A stretch of DNA of 58,210 bases from positions 1-58,210 of the forward strand of contig NZ_MCWZ01000294.1 of the NCBI RefSeq assembly GCF_002877365.1. The letters run 5' to 3'. Of this stretch, positions 9,548-19,012 are shown piece by piece. The translations under genes were made by a program, and so were the position numbers. The DNA is from Vibrio sp. 10N.261.55.A7. GTDB taxonomy: Bacteria > Pseudomonadota > Gammaproteobacteria > Enterobacterales > Vibrionaceae. The stretch's first letter is position 1, and every line of letters begins with the position of its first letter. The notes below the pieces were generated by a model that saw only the letters and a list, made by a program, of their open reading frames with translations, was not told where the DNA came from and did not search any database.

Positions 9548-10128
9548 ATCATTGGCACGGTTGACGCGATGAGCAGCACTGCCATTGAAACGTTGAACCC
9601 GCGAATACGAAAAGGCGTGGTCAGCCAGTGCTGCAGCTTCTGCCCAGCGTAAGTCCAAAAGCTGACAGACGGAATGTTGGCAAGGGTAAATGCTAGGGCG
9701 ATAATGCAAAGCTCAATCCATGCACCGCCGCTGCTGAATAGGGTCACTGCACTTAACGCCATTGACCACCCCTTTGGGTTAACCCATTGAAAACTTGCGG
9801 CGCCAATAAAGCTAAGCGGCTTAAAATCATCGACTTCTTTTGCTTTTCCACTCATCGCTATTTTTGCCGCCAAGTAAATCAGATACGCCAAACTGACGTA
9901 CTTCAAGATTTGATGACTGATGGGATAAGCGTTAAAAATACCCATTAATCCAACTCCCACCAGTATCACCATAAAAGCAAAACCTAGAGAGACACCAAGC
10001 ATATGTGGAATGGTGCGTGCGAAACCAACGTTTGCTCCAGAGGTCATCAGCATGATGTTATTGGGTCCTGGGGTGAAGGTGGAGACAAACGCGAATAGCA
10101 ATAATGCGCCTAATTGTTCTAATTCCAT
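9544..10128 (-). CDS. LysE family translocator (amino acid exporter)
   Basis: The 194-residue inner-membrane exporter has about six hydrophobic segments and the family signature TPGPNNIMLMTSGANVGF (near residues 20-37) and FQWVNPKGWSMALS (near 113-126). The variant is closer to the Cys/O-acetylserine exporter EamB-like group than the LysE at 6609. It is divergent from an AsnC/Lrp regulator, an arrangement typical of amino-acid exporters induced by their substrate. Its 3' end overlaps the LysR gene by 4 bases. Confidence 0.88.
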   Translation of the reverse strand: MELEQLGALLLFAFVSTFTPGPNNIMLMTSGANVGFARTIPHMLGVSLGFAFMVILVGVGLMGIFNAYPISHQILKYVSLAYLIYLAAKIAMSGKAKEVDDFKPLSFIGAASFQWVNPKGWSMALSAVTLFSSGGAWIELCIIALAFTLANIPSVSFWTYAGQKLQHWLTTPFRIRGFNVSMAVLLIASTVPMI

Positions 10129-10229
10129 TGAAATTTCCTGTCTGTTTTCGATGACTCAATACCCACAATGTTAAGTAGTATTTGACGCAATTTTGTGCTT
10201 TTATTGAGTGATATGGAAGAAACTGAGCA

Positions 10230-10682
10230 ATGAAATACGGTATGGATCGATTTGACGAAAGAATATTGCAAGAGCTAAAAGCAGACGGCAGAATCTCGAA
10301 TGTTGTGCTGTCAGAGCGGGTAGGCTTGTCTCCGTCGGCAACCTTGCGACGTGTACAAGAACTAGAGCGCACAGAAGTGATCAAAGGCTATCGGGCGATT
10401 CTTAATGGTGAACCATTGGGTATCGGCTTTATCGCGTACGTATCGATTGGACTGGCGAGTCACAGCAAAAAGGCGCAGCTTGAATTTGAAGAGCATGTAC
10501 GTTTTGTTGATGAAGTGGTGGAGTGCCATAACATTACTGGCGCAAATGAATACCTCTTGCGTGTCGAGACCAGTACATTACAGAGCTACAAGCGCATTCA
10601 CGCTGATGTTTTGGGGGAATGTGAGCATGTTAAATCGATAACAACCATGGTGGTCATGGGGTCTCCGAAAGATGAACGTTAG
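10230..10682 (+). CDS. Lrp/AsnC family transcriptional regulator
   Basis: The 150-residue protein has the AsnC HTH at the N-terminus (DRFDERILQELKADGRIS to LSPSATLRRVQELE) and the RAM ligand-binding domain at the C-terminus (VVECHNITGANEYLLRV, about residues 98-114). Such proteins sense amino acids as octamers. It is divergent from the LysE exporter at 9544-10128 with a 101-bp shared promoter gap, so control of that exporter is the simplest inference. The start may be the ATG at 10230 or the one at 10242. Confidence 0.92.
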   Translation: MKYGMDRFDERILQELKADGRISNVVLSERVGLSPSATLRRVQELERTEVIKGYRAILNGEPLGIGFIAYVSIGLASHSKKAQLEFEEHVRFVDEVVECHNITGANEYLLRVETSTLQSYKRIHADVLGECEHVKSITTMVVMGSPKDER

Positions 10683-10767
10683 CTGAAGCTTAAGGAACTC
10701 ATACTATTTTTCGTCATTTCAATCAGTTCGGATAAATAATCCATTCAATCTACTATGCACTTCTCAA

Positions 10768-11962
10768 GTGACTCTACTAAGCGAAAGGTTTATTAGGGAA
10801 CATGGTAGATTGCATCGCCTGTTTCGAGTTTATCGTCAAACGCTTGAACTAAAATTACCCACGAGTGTACGGTTAAAGCTAGCAGTCATACTATTATTTT
10901 ATTTGCTGCATCAATTGGCAATTCCATACTGTTTTATTTTCTTGAATCCCACAGTGACGATAGAGTTCGTTGGGTAAATCATAACAATAGTGCTATTTAC
11001 CATTTTCAGTTGCTTCTTAGTGCATGAAAGATGCGGAGATTGGTCAGCGCGGATTCCTATTAACGATCACTCCAGAGTATTTAGAGCCTTATCATCTTGG
11101 TCGATTAGAAGCCTTGGGCGAGATACATAGGCTAAAAAAATTGACGTCTAATAATTCTGAGCAGAAAGAGAGAATCGATAAAGTAACAAAGCGACTAGAT
11201 GCATTAGATGGGTATATACAACTCATTCAGATTATTGAGATTGTATTCTTTACCTTATTTTCGATTATCAACTATGTTTTTGTCCACGACCGTTTATTTG
11301 CGCCATTGAAAGTGCTCCTTACTAATACTGAGAGAATGAAAAAAGGAGAGGCATTAAGCATTTCAGATCGTGTTCCAAAAGATGAAATGGGCGTATTACT
11401 ATCTAGTTTCTATTCCATTAGCTCGCAAGTCCATGAGCGGACGGAGCGATTACATTATGAGTCGATTCACGATGGATTAACGGGCTTAAAAGACAGAAAA
11501 ACGCTTGATAACGAAATCCTTAAAGAAGTGGCACATTCTAGAGTCACTGAATCAAAATAGGCTCTATTCTATATTGATTTAAATAAGTTTAAGCCTATAA
11601 ATGATAAATATGGCCACGAAGTAGGAGATATGGTTCTTATAGAAGTTGGAAAGCGCTTAACGTCTGCGGTTCGGTCGAATGAATCGGTATTTCGAGTGGG
11701 TGGAGATGAGTTTGTAATTCTTGTTAAACAGATTCATATGGAATCGGAAATTGAGTTGGTCGTTCAAAAAATCGTATTAGGTTTTGTACCTAAGTTTGCT
11801 GCGAAAGATTTGCTACTTGATATTACCCTCAGTATTGGCGTTTCTATATCCCCTGACTATAGTCATGATGGTAATAGCCTTATTCACTACGCTGATGTCG
11901 CGATGTTTCAAGCAAAGAAAACGGATGGATGTGATTACGTCATATACTCTCCACAAGTATAA
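10768..11962 (+). pseudogene. Degenerate CHASE3-HAMP-GGDEF diguanylate cyclase
   Basis: Conceptual repair gives one membrane diguanylate cyclase. Frame 1 from a GTG at 10768 leads into a first membrane helix (KLAVILLFY near 10875-10900). The reading then moves to another frame (FAASIGNSILFYFLESH from about 10902, then RVRWVNHNN and FQLLLSA, a CHASE3 sensor). A second shift at about 11022, where GCATGAAAG looks like GCATTGAAAG lacking one T, leads to KDAEIGQRGFLL and then HAMP and GGDEF. Within the GGDEF domain an in-frame TAG at 11558-11560 splits TESK from ALFYIDLNKFK. The active-site motif RVGGDEF and the C-terminus (HYADVAMFQAKK) survive; the I-site position is RSNE, not RxxD. Three separate lesions argue for a decayed gene rather than a single sequencing error. 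Confidence 0.85.
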
Positions 11963-12130
11963 AGAGATAACTCCGGCCACCTTCTGCTTTTGAGCGATGG
12001 CTTAACAGTCGCTATTTAAGTATTCAGTCAAATCGATGTCGGAACTACATGAAACGGATTAAGGCTCTGTTGCTGATACAACAGTAAAAACGTGAGAGAC
12101 GCATAATGTTAGGTTGAGTCATTTGAAAGC

Positions 12131-12160
12131 AAAACAAAAGGCGCAGAGTGTGTCTGCGCC
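12131..12160 (-). terminator. Rho-independent terminator after the DUF3360 permease gene
   Basis: On the minus strand GGCGCAGA-N5-TCTGCGCC is followed by TTTTGTTTT. It lies 17 bases past the permease stop codon. Confidence 0.8.
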
Positions 12161-12176
12161 CAAGCATGGTGAAAAA

Positions 12177-13637
12177 TTAATTACCAATAAGAGCCGGTAT
12201 TCCTGGAAGCTGACCAACGGCTGCTAATGAACCAACACAGATGACAAACGCTGCACCTGGGATAAGGTACTTGTCTTTGTTTGAAAGTTCTTTAGCTCGC
12301 TCGTGATCACCGATAAGACCCATGTTATCGAGCAGCATTGTTGTTGCCCAACCAAAAACAGGGTTTACAAATGCACAAGCAAAAATACAGATACCGGCAC
12401 TTAGTGAGTCCTTATGCTTGTGGATCATTTGCATACCGGCTTCAAGTAGCGGTAAGAAAACACCTACGATCAAGGCAACGCGCAGAACAGGCTCCCACAT
12501 GGCGAGATCCATCGGGTAGCCGATAACCGCAGCAGCGATACACATCACACCAGTGAGTAGAGCACCACCTGGAATAGGGCGCTTAGCGATGGCGGCAGGG
12601 ATCATATAGGTCCCCCACGATGAAGCTAGGTTACCACCGCCTAGGAAAGACCCAATCCCCTGTCGTATCGAAGCAACCATCATGGTGTCATCAACGTCCA
12701 TCAGAACGCCTTTTGCATCTTTAGGGTAGTTAAGTTCCTGGAATACACGATGTCCAAGGTAGTCTGGAGACCACATCGCGACGGCCAGAAGTGCAAATGG
12801 CGTTACCGCAACAAAGTGAGCGAAGTTCGGCCAGCCCAGTTGCCAACCTGTGTCTTCACCCCACCAGTAGAAAGGGCTGAAATGTGGTAGGCCAGGCTCG
12901 GTCGAGAAGGCAAATTCTGCCCCCATTGCATAAGCGACAATACCGGCAATCAAAGAACATAGCGGGATCGCCAGCCAGCGTTTATTGATTTTTGCCAGAT
13001 AAGCGTAAACCGCCAAAGTTACGCCTATTACAGCAAATGAAATGTACCCTTGGTCTGAGCTCGCTGCCCACGCTTCGGTTTTGTTGATTTGACCGATCAA
13101 ACCCACTGCACCAAGGTAGATAAGTAAACCGCCCCGTACACCGACCCCCGTGAGGGTCATTAATTTTGAGCCACCTTTGGTATAAGCGAGTACAAGACCA
13201 AATACACACACCATAATACCGAGTGCCAGTGGATGTCCTCCAGCGGCGGCAATCAAGGGTATTAACGGAATCATCGGACCATGGGTACCGGCCAGGTTTG
13301 CGTTAGGGTTTAAAATTGCCGAGAATAAAATAACAAAAAGACCACCTGCAATGAGCAACTCGTAGCGAACGTTCTCTGCGACAAACTCAGGAGACAATCC
13401 AAACTGCGCAGCAAATACGGCAACCATAGCGGTGACCATCACAACTTTACCGATGGTAGCGGCAAGTGCTGGTACCAGGTCTTCCAGCTCGACACTGTAG
13501 TCACGTGAAGGTAAGTGAATCCCCCAACGACTAAAACTCATGATTTTTAGATCGTGATTTAGAAACTCTTCACGGCTATCAAACTCTTGCGCCTTACGAC
13601 GCATATCTCTATAAAAAGTCTTGCTTTTATTAGACAT
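12177..13637 (-). CDS. DUF3360 family membrane transporter (putative permease)
   Basis: The 486-residue protein has a 70-residue hydrophilic N-terminus (RRKAQEFDSREEFLNHDLK) followed by about 12-14 hydrophobic helices. I recognise it as the DUF3360 family, common in Vibrio; motifs such as AGTHGPMIPLIPLIAAAGGH (about residues 116-135) and the unwound helical repeats resemble SulP/NCS2 permeases. The substrate is unknown. AAGGAAAAAG precedes the ATG. The gene is divergent from a Cache-PAS-DUF294 sensor gene, so the sensor may regulate the permease. No partner subunit lies downstream; the gene ends in its own terminator. Confidence 0.8.
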   Translation of the reverse strand: MSNKSKTFYRDMRRKAQEFDSREEFLNHDLKIMSFSRWGIHLPSRDYSVELEDLVPALAATIGKVVMVTAMVAVFAAQFGLSPEFVAENVRYELLIAGGLFVILFSAILNPNANLAGTHGPMIPLIPLIAAAGGHPLALGIMVCVFGLVLAYTKGGSKLMTLTGVGVRGGLLIYLGAVGLIGQINKTEAWAASSDQGYISFAVIGVTLAVYAYLAKINKRWLAIPLCSLIAGIVAYAMGAEFAFSTEPGLPHFSPFYWWGEDTGWQLGWPNFAHFVAVTPFALLAVAMWSPDYLGHRVFQELNYPKDAKGVLMDVDDTMMVASIRQGIGSFLGGGNLASSWGTYMIPAAIAKRPIPGGALLTGVMCIAAAVIGYPMDLAMWEPVLRVALIVGVFLPLLEAGMQMIHKHKDSLSAGICIFACAFVNPVFGWATTMLLDNMGLIGDHERAKELSNKDKYLIPGAAFVICVGSLAAVGQLPGIPALIGN

Positions 13638-14002
13638 CTACTTTTTCCTTATAGGATTTCGAGCCAACCCATTTCGTTCTATCTCACTTACGCGTGGCAT
13701 ACTGACCTTCGATCAATACGGGGCGACATCCCAGACGCTACCATGCACCTTTATCGTTGTAATAAAGAGGAGATAGGATGAACTGTTGCTCGATAATAAA
13801 TAAACGGGAACCTCTTGTTCCCGTATGAAATACGAACGACGACTTCATCATGAGTCTAGAAAATGCATTTACAGAACTTATTGATTTAGATTAATCAATA
13901 GTCAGGGAGCAGGTGAAGAGTGCCGCTAATTTTTATAAGATTGCAGCACACTGCACACTTTTGAGTGAATTATCAATTATCCTGTGGGCCGGTAAAAACA
14001 GA
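13638..14002. other. Divergent promoter region between the DUF3360 permease and the DUF294 sensor
   Basis: This 365-base gap contains a possible 16-codon leader ORF (13778-13828, plus strand) that overlaps a perfect inverted repeat, ACGGGAAC-CTCTT-GTTCCCGT, at 13804-13824. The permease promoter must also lie here. No other gene is seen. Confidence 0.5.
13778..13828 (+). CDS. Possible leader peptide (16 codons) upstream of the DUF294 sensor
   Basis: ATG at 13778 is preceded by AAAGAGGAGATAGG, a better ribosome-binding site than either candidate start of the downstream gene has. The frame encodes MNCCSIINKREPLVPV and stops at TGA 13826-13828. Codons 10-16 lie in the perfect hairpin ACGGGAAC-CTCTT-GTTCCCGT. 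No T tract follows the hairpin, so it is not an obvious terminator. Existence as a translated peptide is inference. Confidence 0.35.
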   Translation: MNCCSIINKREPLVPV

Positions 14003-16561
14003 ATGAAAATCTCCGAACATGCTAACCGCACCGAGCAACTTTTTGGTATTCGAGCCGAAGAAATCCATAAATGGATTGATGGTTTCTTTGATCATAATGG
14101 CGGTGATCACTCGTTAAGAATGTCCAGTAATATGGACTATGATCCTTACGATCATCGTCGTTTTCGCCACTGTAAAGAGGCACTTGCTGAAGCGGTAAAA
14201 GAGTTTGGCGACAAATATACCAATCAGCAAATCAAAGATGTTTTTGAAACCCATGTTCGCGATGACTATGCGGGTTATTTGCCATTAAGGGCCGATTTTG
14301 AAAACGGTACGTTTACAGCAAAATACCACGACGCGGCGCATGCAGAAGAGATTCGTGAAGTTCTTGATGCGGGTGAGCTTGAAGATTATTTTAGTGGTTT
14401 TCATCACTCTCACCAAGAGAATCACTCCTCTTTGAATACGTTCAGTTTTCGTATTGTCCTACCGACAATTATTGCAATTGTGATGTTCATAACCTCAATT
14501 ATCTACGTCATTGTTCCGTTGGTTGAAGATTCAATGCGTGGCCAAAAGAGGCAGATGCTTAAAGAGCTAACATCCACAGCGGTGAGTATTGTAGATAGTT
14601 ACGTAACTCAGGAGTTGAATGGCTTGATGTCAACTGAGGAAGCGCAAAAAAAAGCAGCCTTGGAAATTAAAGCCATGCGTTACGGCACTGAAAATAAAGA
14701 CTATTTCTTTATAACTGATATGCACCCCAAAATGATCATGCATCCATATCGACATGACTTAACAGGGCAAGACCTTACCAACTATAGAGACAGCGAGAAT
14801 ACTACAGGTTTTCCGGTGTTTGTTGAGATCACTAAGCTAGTCAAAGCCAAGCAGCATGGATTTTTAGAGTATCAGTGGCAGTGGAAAGACGATCCAAACA
14901 TTACGGCACCAAAAATGACTTATGTTCAGGGTATTGAAGAGTGGCAATGGATCATTGGCACAGGGGTCTATTTTCAAGATGTACAGCAAGGTATTGATCG
15001 TCTAGAAGCGACGTTATATCGAGTGTTTTTTATTATTACCTTAGGCTTGATTGGTGTGATGGGTTATGTACTTTCACAATCAAAAGCGACTGAAATTCGT
15101 AAAAAACGTGCTGAAATGGCGCTACATGAAGCAAAAGATCGCTATCGCGCTCTAGTAGAGTCTTCCAATGAAGGTTACATTTTAGAAGCTGATGGCAAGA
15201 TTATTTTTTCTAATAGCCGTTTACATCAGCTACTTGGATATACTGATAGTGAGTTAAAAGACCATTCTATTTGGAAAGCGCTGTTTGCCGAAAGCCCGCA
15301 AAACAGAGAAGTGATTCAACACCTATTGCAACTGTTTAATAATGAAAGCGACCCCGGAGAGTTTGAAGCGCAACTAAAAACCAAAAGTGGGAAACAGATC
15401 GATATCATTCTAAGTACCTCTAAGATCTTTTTATCTGAAAAGTTAGGTCATGTGATCTCATTTCGTCCGATCGTACGTAAGATTTACGGTGGTCGCTTTG
15501 GTTCGGTGAATCAGGTGAGTAATTACCAAAAACTCAGTAGTGTCATTGTGACCGAAATTGAAAACGGCCAGAGTCATGGGCAAGTGGTGGAGTCGCTTAA
15601 TCAACTGCCAGATCTGATCCGAGAAATGATAGAGGTAGGCTCACGCCCTGACTACCTTCGTCGTCTTATTGGTAGCACTTATGATGCGGCCATTTGCCGA
15701 TTTATCGATCTGACCATTGAAGATATTGGGCAGCCGCCGGTACCATTCTCTTTTATCTCTTTTGGCAGTAATGCTCGCCATGATATGACCCTGTTCTCCG
15801 ATCAAGATAATGCGATTGTCTTTGAAACGCCTGACGACACTGACCTGAAGTCTATTCGACGCTACTTCCTACATTTGGCAGAAAAAGTCTGCGGTATGCT
15901 TAATCAAGCGGGGTACAGCTATTGTGATGGTTTGATCATGGCATCTAACCACCAGTGGTGTTTAAGCCAAAAAGAGTGGCAGGCCAATTTTGGTAACTGG
16001 ATTGCTCAAGCTTCGCCGGATTCCATTCTTGAACTCAATGTGTTTTTTGATATTAGAGCGACTTATGGTGAAACGCGTTTGGTTGATGCGATTCAATCAC
16101 ACATTCAACTTTTACTTCGTCAGCACCCAGAGTTTTTACCTATTTACGCGCAAAACTGTTTGTCTTATGAAGTACCGCTTAATACCGATGATGAGATAAA
16201 AACGGAAAAGCATGACGGTAGAGAGTCGTTGAATTTAAAGGATTGTTTAAGACCAATGGAGATTTTCTGTAGGCTCTACGCACTAAGAAATGACATTCGA
16301 GAAGTCAATACAATGGCGAGGCTAAAAGGGCTATTAGCGGAAGAAGAGATTGATGCGAAAGACTTTCGTGAAATGGTCTATATCTTTGATCATATATGGC
16401 ACCTGCGTTTTATGAACCAGATTATAGAGTATACCGATCTACGAAAAGTGAATGATGTATTGGCGCTTAATGACCTTACTTATCTTGAGCAGAAGAATCT
16501 AAAGAACGTAGTAAGCCGCATTTCAATTTTCCGCGATAAAGTAATACGAGACTTTTTCTAA
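14003..16561 (+). CDS. Membrane sensor with Cache, PAS and DUF294 (GlnD-like) nucleotidyltransferase domains
   Basis: The 852-residue protein has, in order: a cytosolic His-rich N-terminal module (KWIDGFFDHNGGDHSL and DHRRFRHCKEAL, about residues 20-110, somewhat like DUF6915); a membrane helix (about 146-170); a periplasmic single-Cache domain (KDYFFITDMHPKMIMHPY to EEWQWIIGTGVY, about 180-335); a second helix (339-360); a PAS domain (about 378-490); a DUF294 nucleotidyltransferase domain with GSNARHDMTLFSDQDNA (about 587-603), the GS...R...DxD pattern of GlnD-type enzymes; and the DUF294 C-terminal helical domain. It probably transfers a nucleotide to an unknown target in response to a periplasmic ligand. 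A GTG at 13913 would add 30 residues; I prefer the ATG where the conserved-looking domain begins. It is divergent from the DUF3360 permease. Confidence 0.85.
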   Translation: MKISEHANRTEQLFGIRAEEIHKWIDGFFDHNGGDHSLRMSSNMDYDPYDHRRFRHCKEALAEAVKEFGDKYTNQQIKDVFETHVRDDYAGYLPLRADFENGTFTAKYHDAAHAEEIREVLDAGELEDYFSGFHHSHQENHSSLNTFSFRIVLPTIIAIVMFITSIIYVIVPLVEDSMRGQKRQMLKELTSTAVSIVDSYVTQELNGLMSTEEAQKKAALEIKAMRYGTENKDYFFITDMHPKMIMHPYRHDLTGQDLTNYRDSENTTGFPVFVEITKLVKAKQHGFLEYQWQWKDDPNITAPKMTYVQGIEEWQWIIGTGVYFQDVQQGIDRLEATLYRVFFIITLGLIGVMGYVLSQSKATEIRKKRAEMALHEAKDRYRALVESSNEGYILEADGKIIFSNSRLHQLLGYTDSELKDHSIWKALFAESPQNREVIQHLLQLFNNESDPGEFEAQLKTKSGKQIDIILSTSKIFLSEKLGHVISFRPIVRKIYGGRFGSVNQVSNYQKLSSVIVTEIENGQSHGQVVESLNQLPDLIREMIEVGSRPDYLRRLIGSTYDAAICRFIDLTIEDIGQPPVPFSFISFGSNARHDMTLFSDQDNAIVFETPDDTDLKSIRRYFLHLAEKVCGMLNQAGYSYCDGLIMASNHQWCLSQKEWQANFGNWIAQASPDSILELNVFFDIRATYGETRLVDAIQSHIQLLLRQHPEFLPIYAQNCLSYEVPLNTDDEIKTEKHDGRESLNLKDCLRPMEIFCRLYALRNDIREVNTMARLKGLLAEEEIDAKDFREMVYIFDHIWHLRFMNQIIEYTDLRKVNDVLALNDLTYLEQKNLKNVVSRISIFRDKVIRDFF

Positions 16562-16593
16562 TTTGTTTAAACCGAATGACCAGACGTAAACAT

Positions 16594-16629
16594 AGAAGAG
16601 GTGAACTCATTAGTTCACCTCTTCTTTTG
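16594..16629 (+). terminator. Rho-independent terminator after the DUF294 sensor gene
   Basis: AGAAGAGGTGAACT-CATT-AGTTCACCTCTTCT is a perfect 14-bp stem followed by TTTTG, between two convergent genes. Confidence 0.85.
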
Positions 16630-16673
16630 TATTTCATTGACTCCCTTTGTATTAATTTCTAGGTTTGAGACTA

Positions 16674-18788
16674 TTAAGTTTTTAGCCTATCAAGCTGTTC
16701 ATACTGAGCCCGAACAAGCTCTGATAGGTGATTACTACTATCAAATGATTCATCAGCTAAGCGTGCGAGTTGAGCGGTTGAATCTGATATACCGGTGATG
16801 TTTCGATTTATCTCTTCGGTCACAGCGCTTTGCTCTTCTGCTGCTGTTGCGATATGAGTGATCTGGCTTGAAACCGTATCAATTTGACCGACGATAGCGC
16901 TGATAGAAGATAGAGCCTCGTTAGTTTGTGATACCGCGAGCTCAGCTTTTTCTGTGCCTGACTCAATGACTTTCGAGGCACTATTCACTTCAACTTGGAG
17001 TGCGTGGATAAGCTTAGTAATGTCATCGGTAGAGCTTTGAGTTTTAGAGGCAAGAGATCGAACTTCATCGGCAACCACGGCAAAACCTCGACCTTGTTCA
17101 CCAGCTCGGGCTGCCTCAATGGCGGCATTGAGAGCGAGGAGGTTTGTTTGCTCGGCTATTGAGCTAATCACTTCAACAATCGAGCTTATATTGTTGCTGC
17201 TATCAGACACTTTGTTTACCGCCTCTTTCGCTTCAATCGATTCTTTAGACATAGTGTCAACATGTTCCATTGCCAATACTAAGCTGTTTTCGCAAGACTT
17301 GAGGTTTTTCGACATATCTTCGGTTTCACTTGCGGTTTGCTCTGATGCGTTAGCCACTTCTGAAGCGGTTGCACTCATTTGATTCATTGCGGTGACAACA
17401 TTCTCTATTTCACGGTTCTGATCATTAAGGCTGTCTCTAGTTTGTTGGGCGATGGTCGCGGTTGAAGCACTGACATTCTGTGATTGATCCGCTAGCCCTT
17501 TCAGTTCGATGATCAAGGTTTTAAGCTTGTCTATAAATAAGTTAAAGCCGCGACTAAGTGCGATAAGTTCAGCGTGGGATTCGATGGTCACTGATTGGGT
17601 AAGGTCACCTTCTGAACTGGCTAGGTTTTCAACCCGAGACTGAATGGTTTTGATTGGGGCGACAATCCCTTTAATGACAATAGAAATACTGATGATCGCA
17701 ATGACGGAAACGACAAATCCTATAATCATCTGCAGCCTTCCCAATGAGTTCGCCATTTCTTGCATGGAAGCACTCAACACATTAGCCGTGCTAAAGGCTT
17801 CTTGAATTGGCACTTCTATGATCAGTGACCAACTGCTATTTGCTAAGGGAATATCAATACTGTACGCAACGGCAATTTCACTATCATCTTCAAAATAACC
17901 TTTACCTTGATGAAGAGAGCTTAAAGCTTGGACCAATCCAGCTGGAATAGCCTCGCTTAACGGGCGACCTCTTTGATCGTAGTGACTGGCTGCCACAATG
18001 AGTCCTCGTTCACTTAACAAGGTCACCTTTGCGTTGCCCCCATAGAGGCTTTGAGATAACTCATCGATTAATAGTTGGAAAGTGGGAAGATGAATATCTA
18101 CCCCTACTACGCCAGAGAAACGGCCTTGTTTGATGACGGGAGCGACAAGCGAACTCATCATGATTTTCTGACCATTCACTTCCTCAAGGTAAGGCTCCAT
18201 TACACAGGGCTTAAGGTTATCTTTAGAACATAAGTACCATTCCGCTTCTCGTAAACCAAACTCGTCAACCTCATTGGCGTATTTTTCGCCAGCATCTTCG
18301 ACTTGTTCTTGTACAACGCTGCCGTCACTTTCTCGATAAAAATAGAGCTCTAAGCTACCGACATCTGGCACACTGTGCGTGGTGTTTTGGAGGTTGTTAG
18401 CATCATCGCCATCAAATCCATTGGGTTCAAATTGAGCGTAAATAGCCGACAGGTGAGGGCTATTGTTCAATGTCGCACCGAGATTCCCCTCTACAGCATC
18501 TCTTGAGCTGAAAGAGAGCTCGGACGTTTCGGAAATCGAAGCGGCAATAGAATAGGGGATTTGATAAGCGCTATTAATAAACCCTGCAATTTTTTCACCG
18601 TATAACCCTGCCGTTGACGAGAGCTTGGCTTGTATTTCGAAGTGAATACCTTGCTGAACTTGGCTCGCCATTTGAGCGTTTTTCTCATTCAGTGTCCACC
18701 ACAAGGAGATGGAGAGAAGGAGAACGATCGACAAAAATAGCGTCGATGTAATCCAAAGCAGCTTAGTACTGATCGATAAATGCTTCAT
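16674..18788 (-). CDS. Methyl-accepting chemotaxis protein (dCache sensor)
   Basis: The 704-residue chemoreceptor has a membrane helix near residues 9-30, a long periplasmic region (about 35-345) of the double-Cache type, including [20 protein letters not shown] near 215-235, a second helix (about 351-375, [16 protein letters not shown]), a HAMP domain and a cytoplasmic signalling domain whose hairpin tip [20 protein letters not shown] lies near 548. The C-terminus ([13 protein letters not shown]) lacks a CheR-tethering pentapeptide. The ligand is unknown; dCache receptors often sense amino acids or organic acids. It is a single gene facing the DUF294 sensor gene. Confidence 0.93.
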   Translation of the reverse strand: MKHLSISTKLLWITSTLFLSIVLLLSISLWWTLNEKNAQMASQVQQGIHFEIQAKLSSTAGLYGEKIAGFINSAYQIPYSIAASISETSELSFSSRDAVEGNLGATLNNSPHLSAIYAQFEPNGFDGDDANNLQNTTHSVPDVGSLELYFYRESDGSVVQEQVEDAGEKYANEVDEFGLREAEWYLCSKDNLKPCVMEPYLEEVNGQKIMMSSLVAPVIKQGRFSGVVGVDIHLPTFQLLIDELSQSLYGGNAKVTLLSERGLIVAASHYDQRGRPLSEAIPAGLVQALSSLHQGKGYFEDDSEIAVAYSIDIPLANSSWSLIIEVPIQEAFSTANVLSASMQEMANSLGRLQMIIGFVVSVIAIISISIVIKGIVAPIKTIQSRVENLASSEGDLTQSVTIESHAELIALSRGFNLFIDKLKTLIIELKGLADQSQNVSASTATIAQQTRDSLNDQNREIENVVTAMNQMSATASEVANASEQTASETEDMSKNLKSCENSLVLAMEHVDTMSKESIEAKEAVNKVSDSSNNISSIVEVISSIAEQTNLLALNAAIEAARAGEQGRGFAVVADEVRSLASKTQSSTDDITKLIHALQVEVNSASKVIESGTEKAELAVSQTNEALSSISAIVGQIDTVSSQITHIATAAEEQSAVTEEINRNITGISDSTAQLARLADESFDSSNHLSELVRAQYEQLDRLKT

Positions 18789-19012
18789 AACTAACCTTCG
18801 GTTAATGCTGAATAAATAAAGAGATGGTTAGCTTTAAAGTTAGCAGTTGAGGACTTAGTTACAAGGTACGAGCATTGAAGAGGAAAACACAAGTAATGAG
18901 TAGGTAAATTCGGTTATATAAACTTTAGCTGAATTGACAGAGGAAGTGATTTAAACGCGTCAACCAATAGTGGTGACGCGAATTGAATAGGTGTTGCTTC
19001 AACTAAGCTAAA

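Noticed and set aside
10768..10977. Independent 69-codon gene at 10768
   Set aside because: Its middle matches the first membrane helix of the broken diguanylate cyclase, and the frame after the shift gives a meaningless C-terminus; treated as part of the pseudogene.
13913..14002. GTG start at 13913 for the DUF294 sensor gene
   Set aside because: AGGGAG is only three bases from the GTG, and the 30 added residues show no similarity to a domain. Not excluded, but the ATG at 14003 is preferred.
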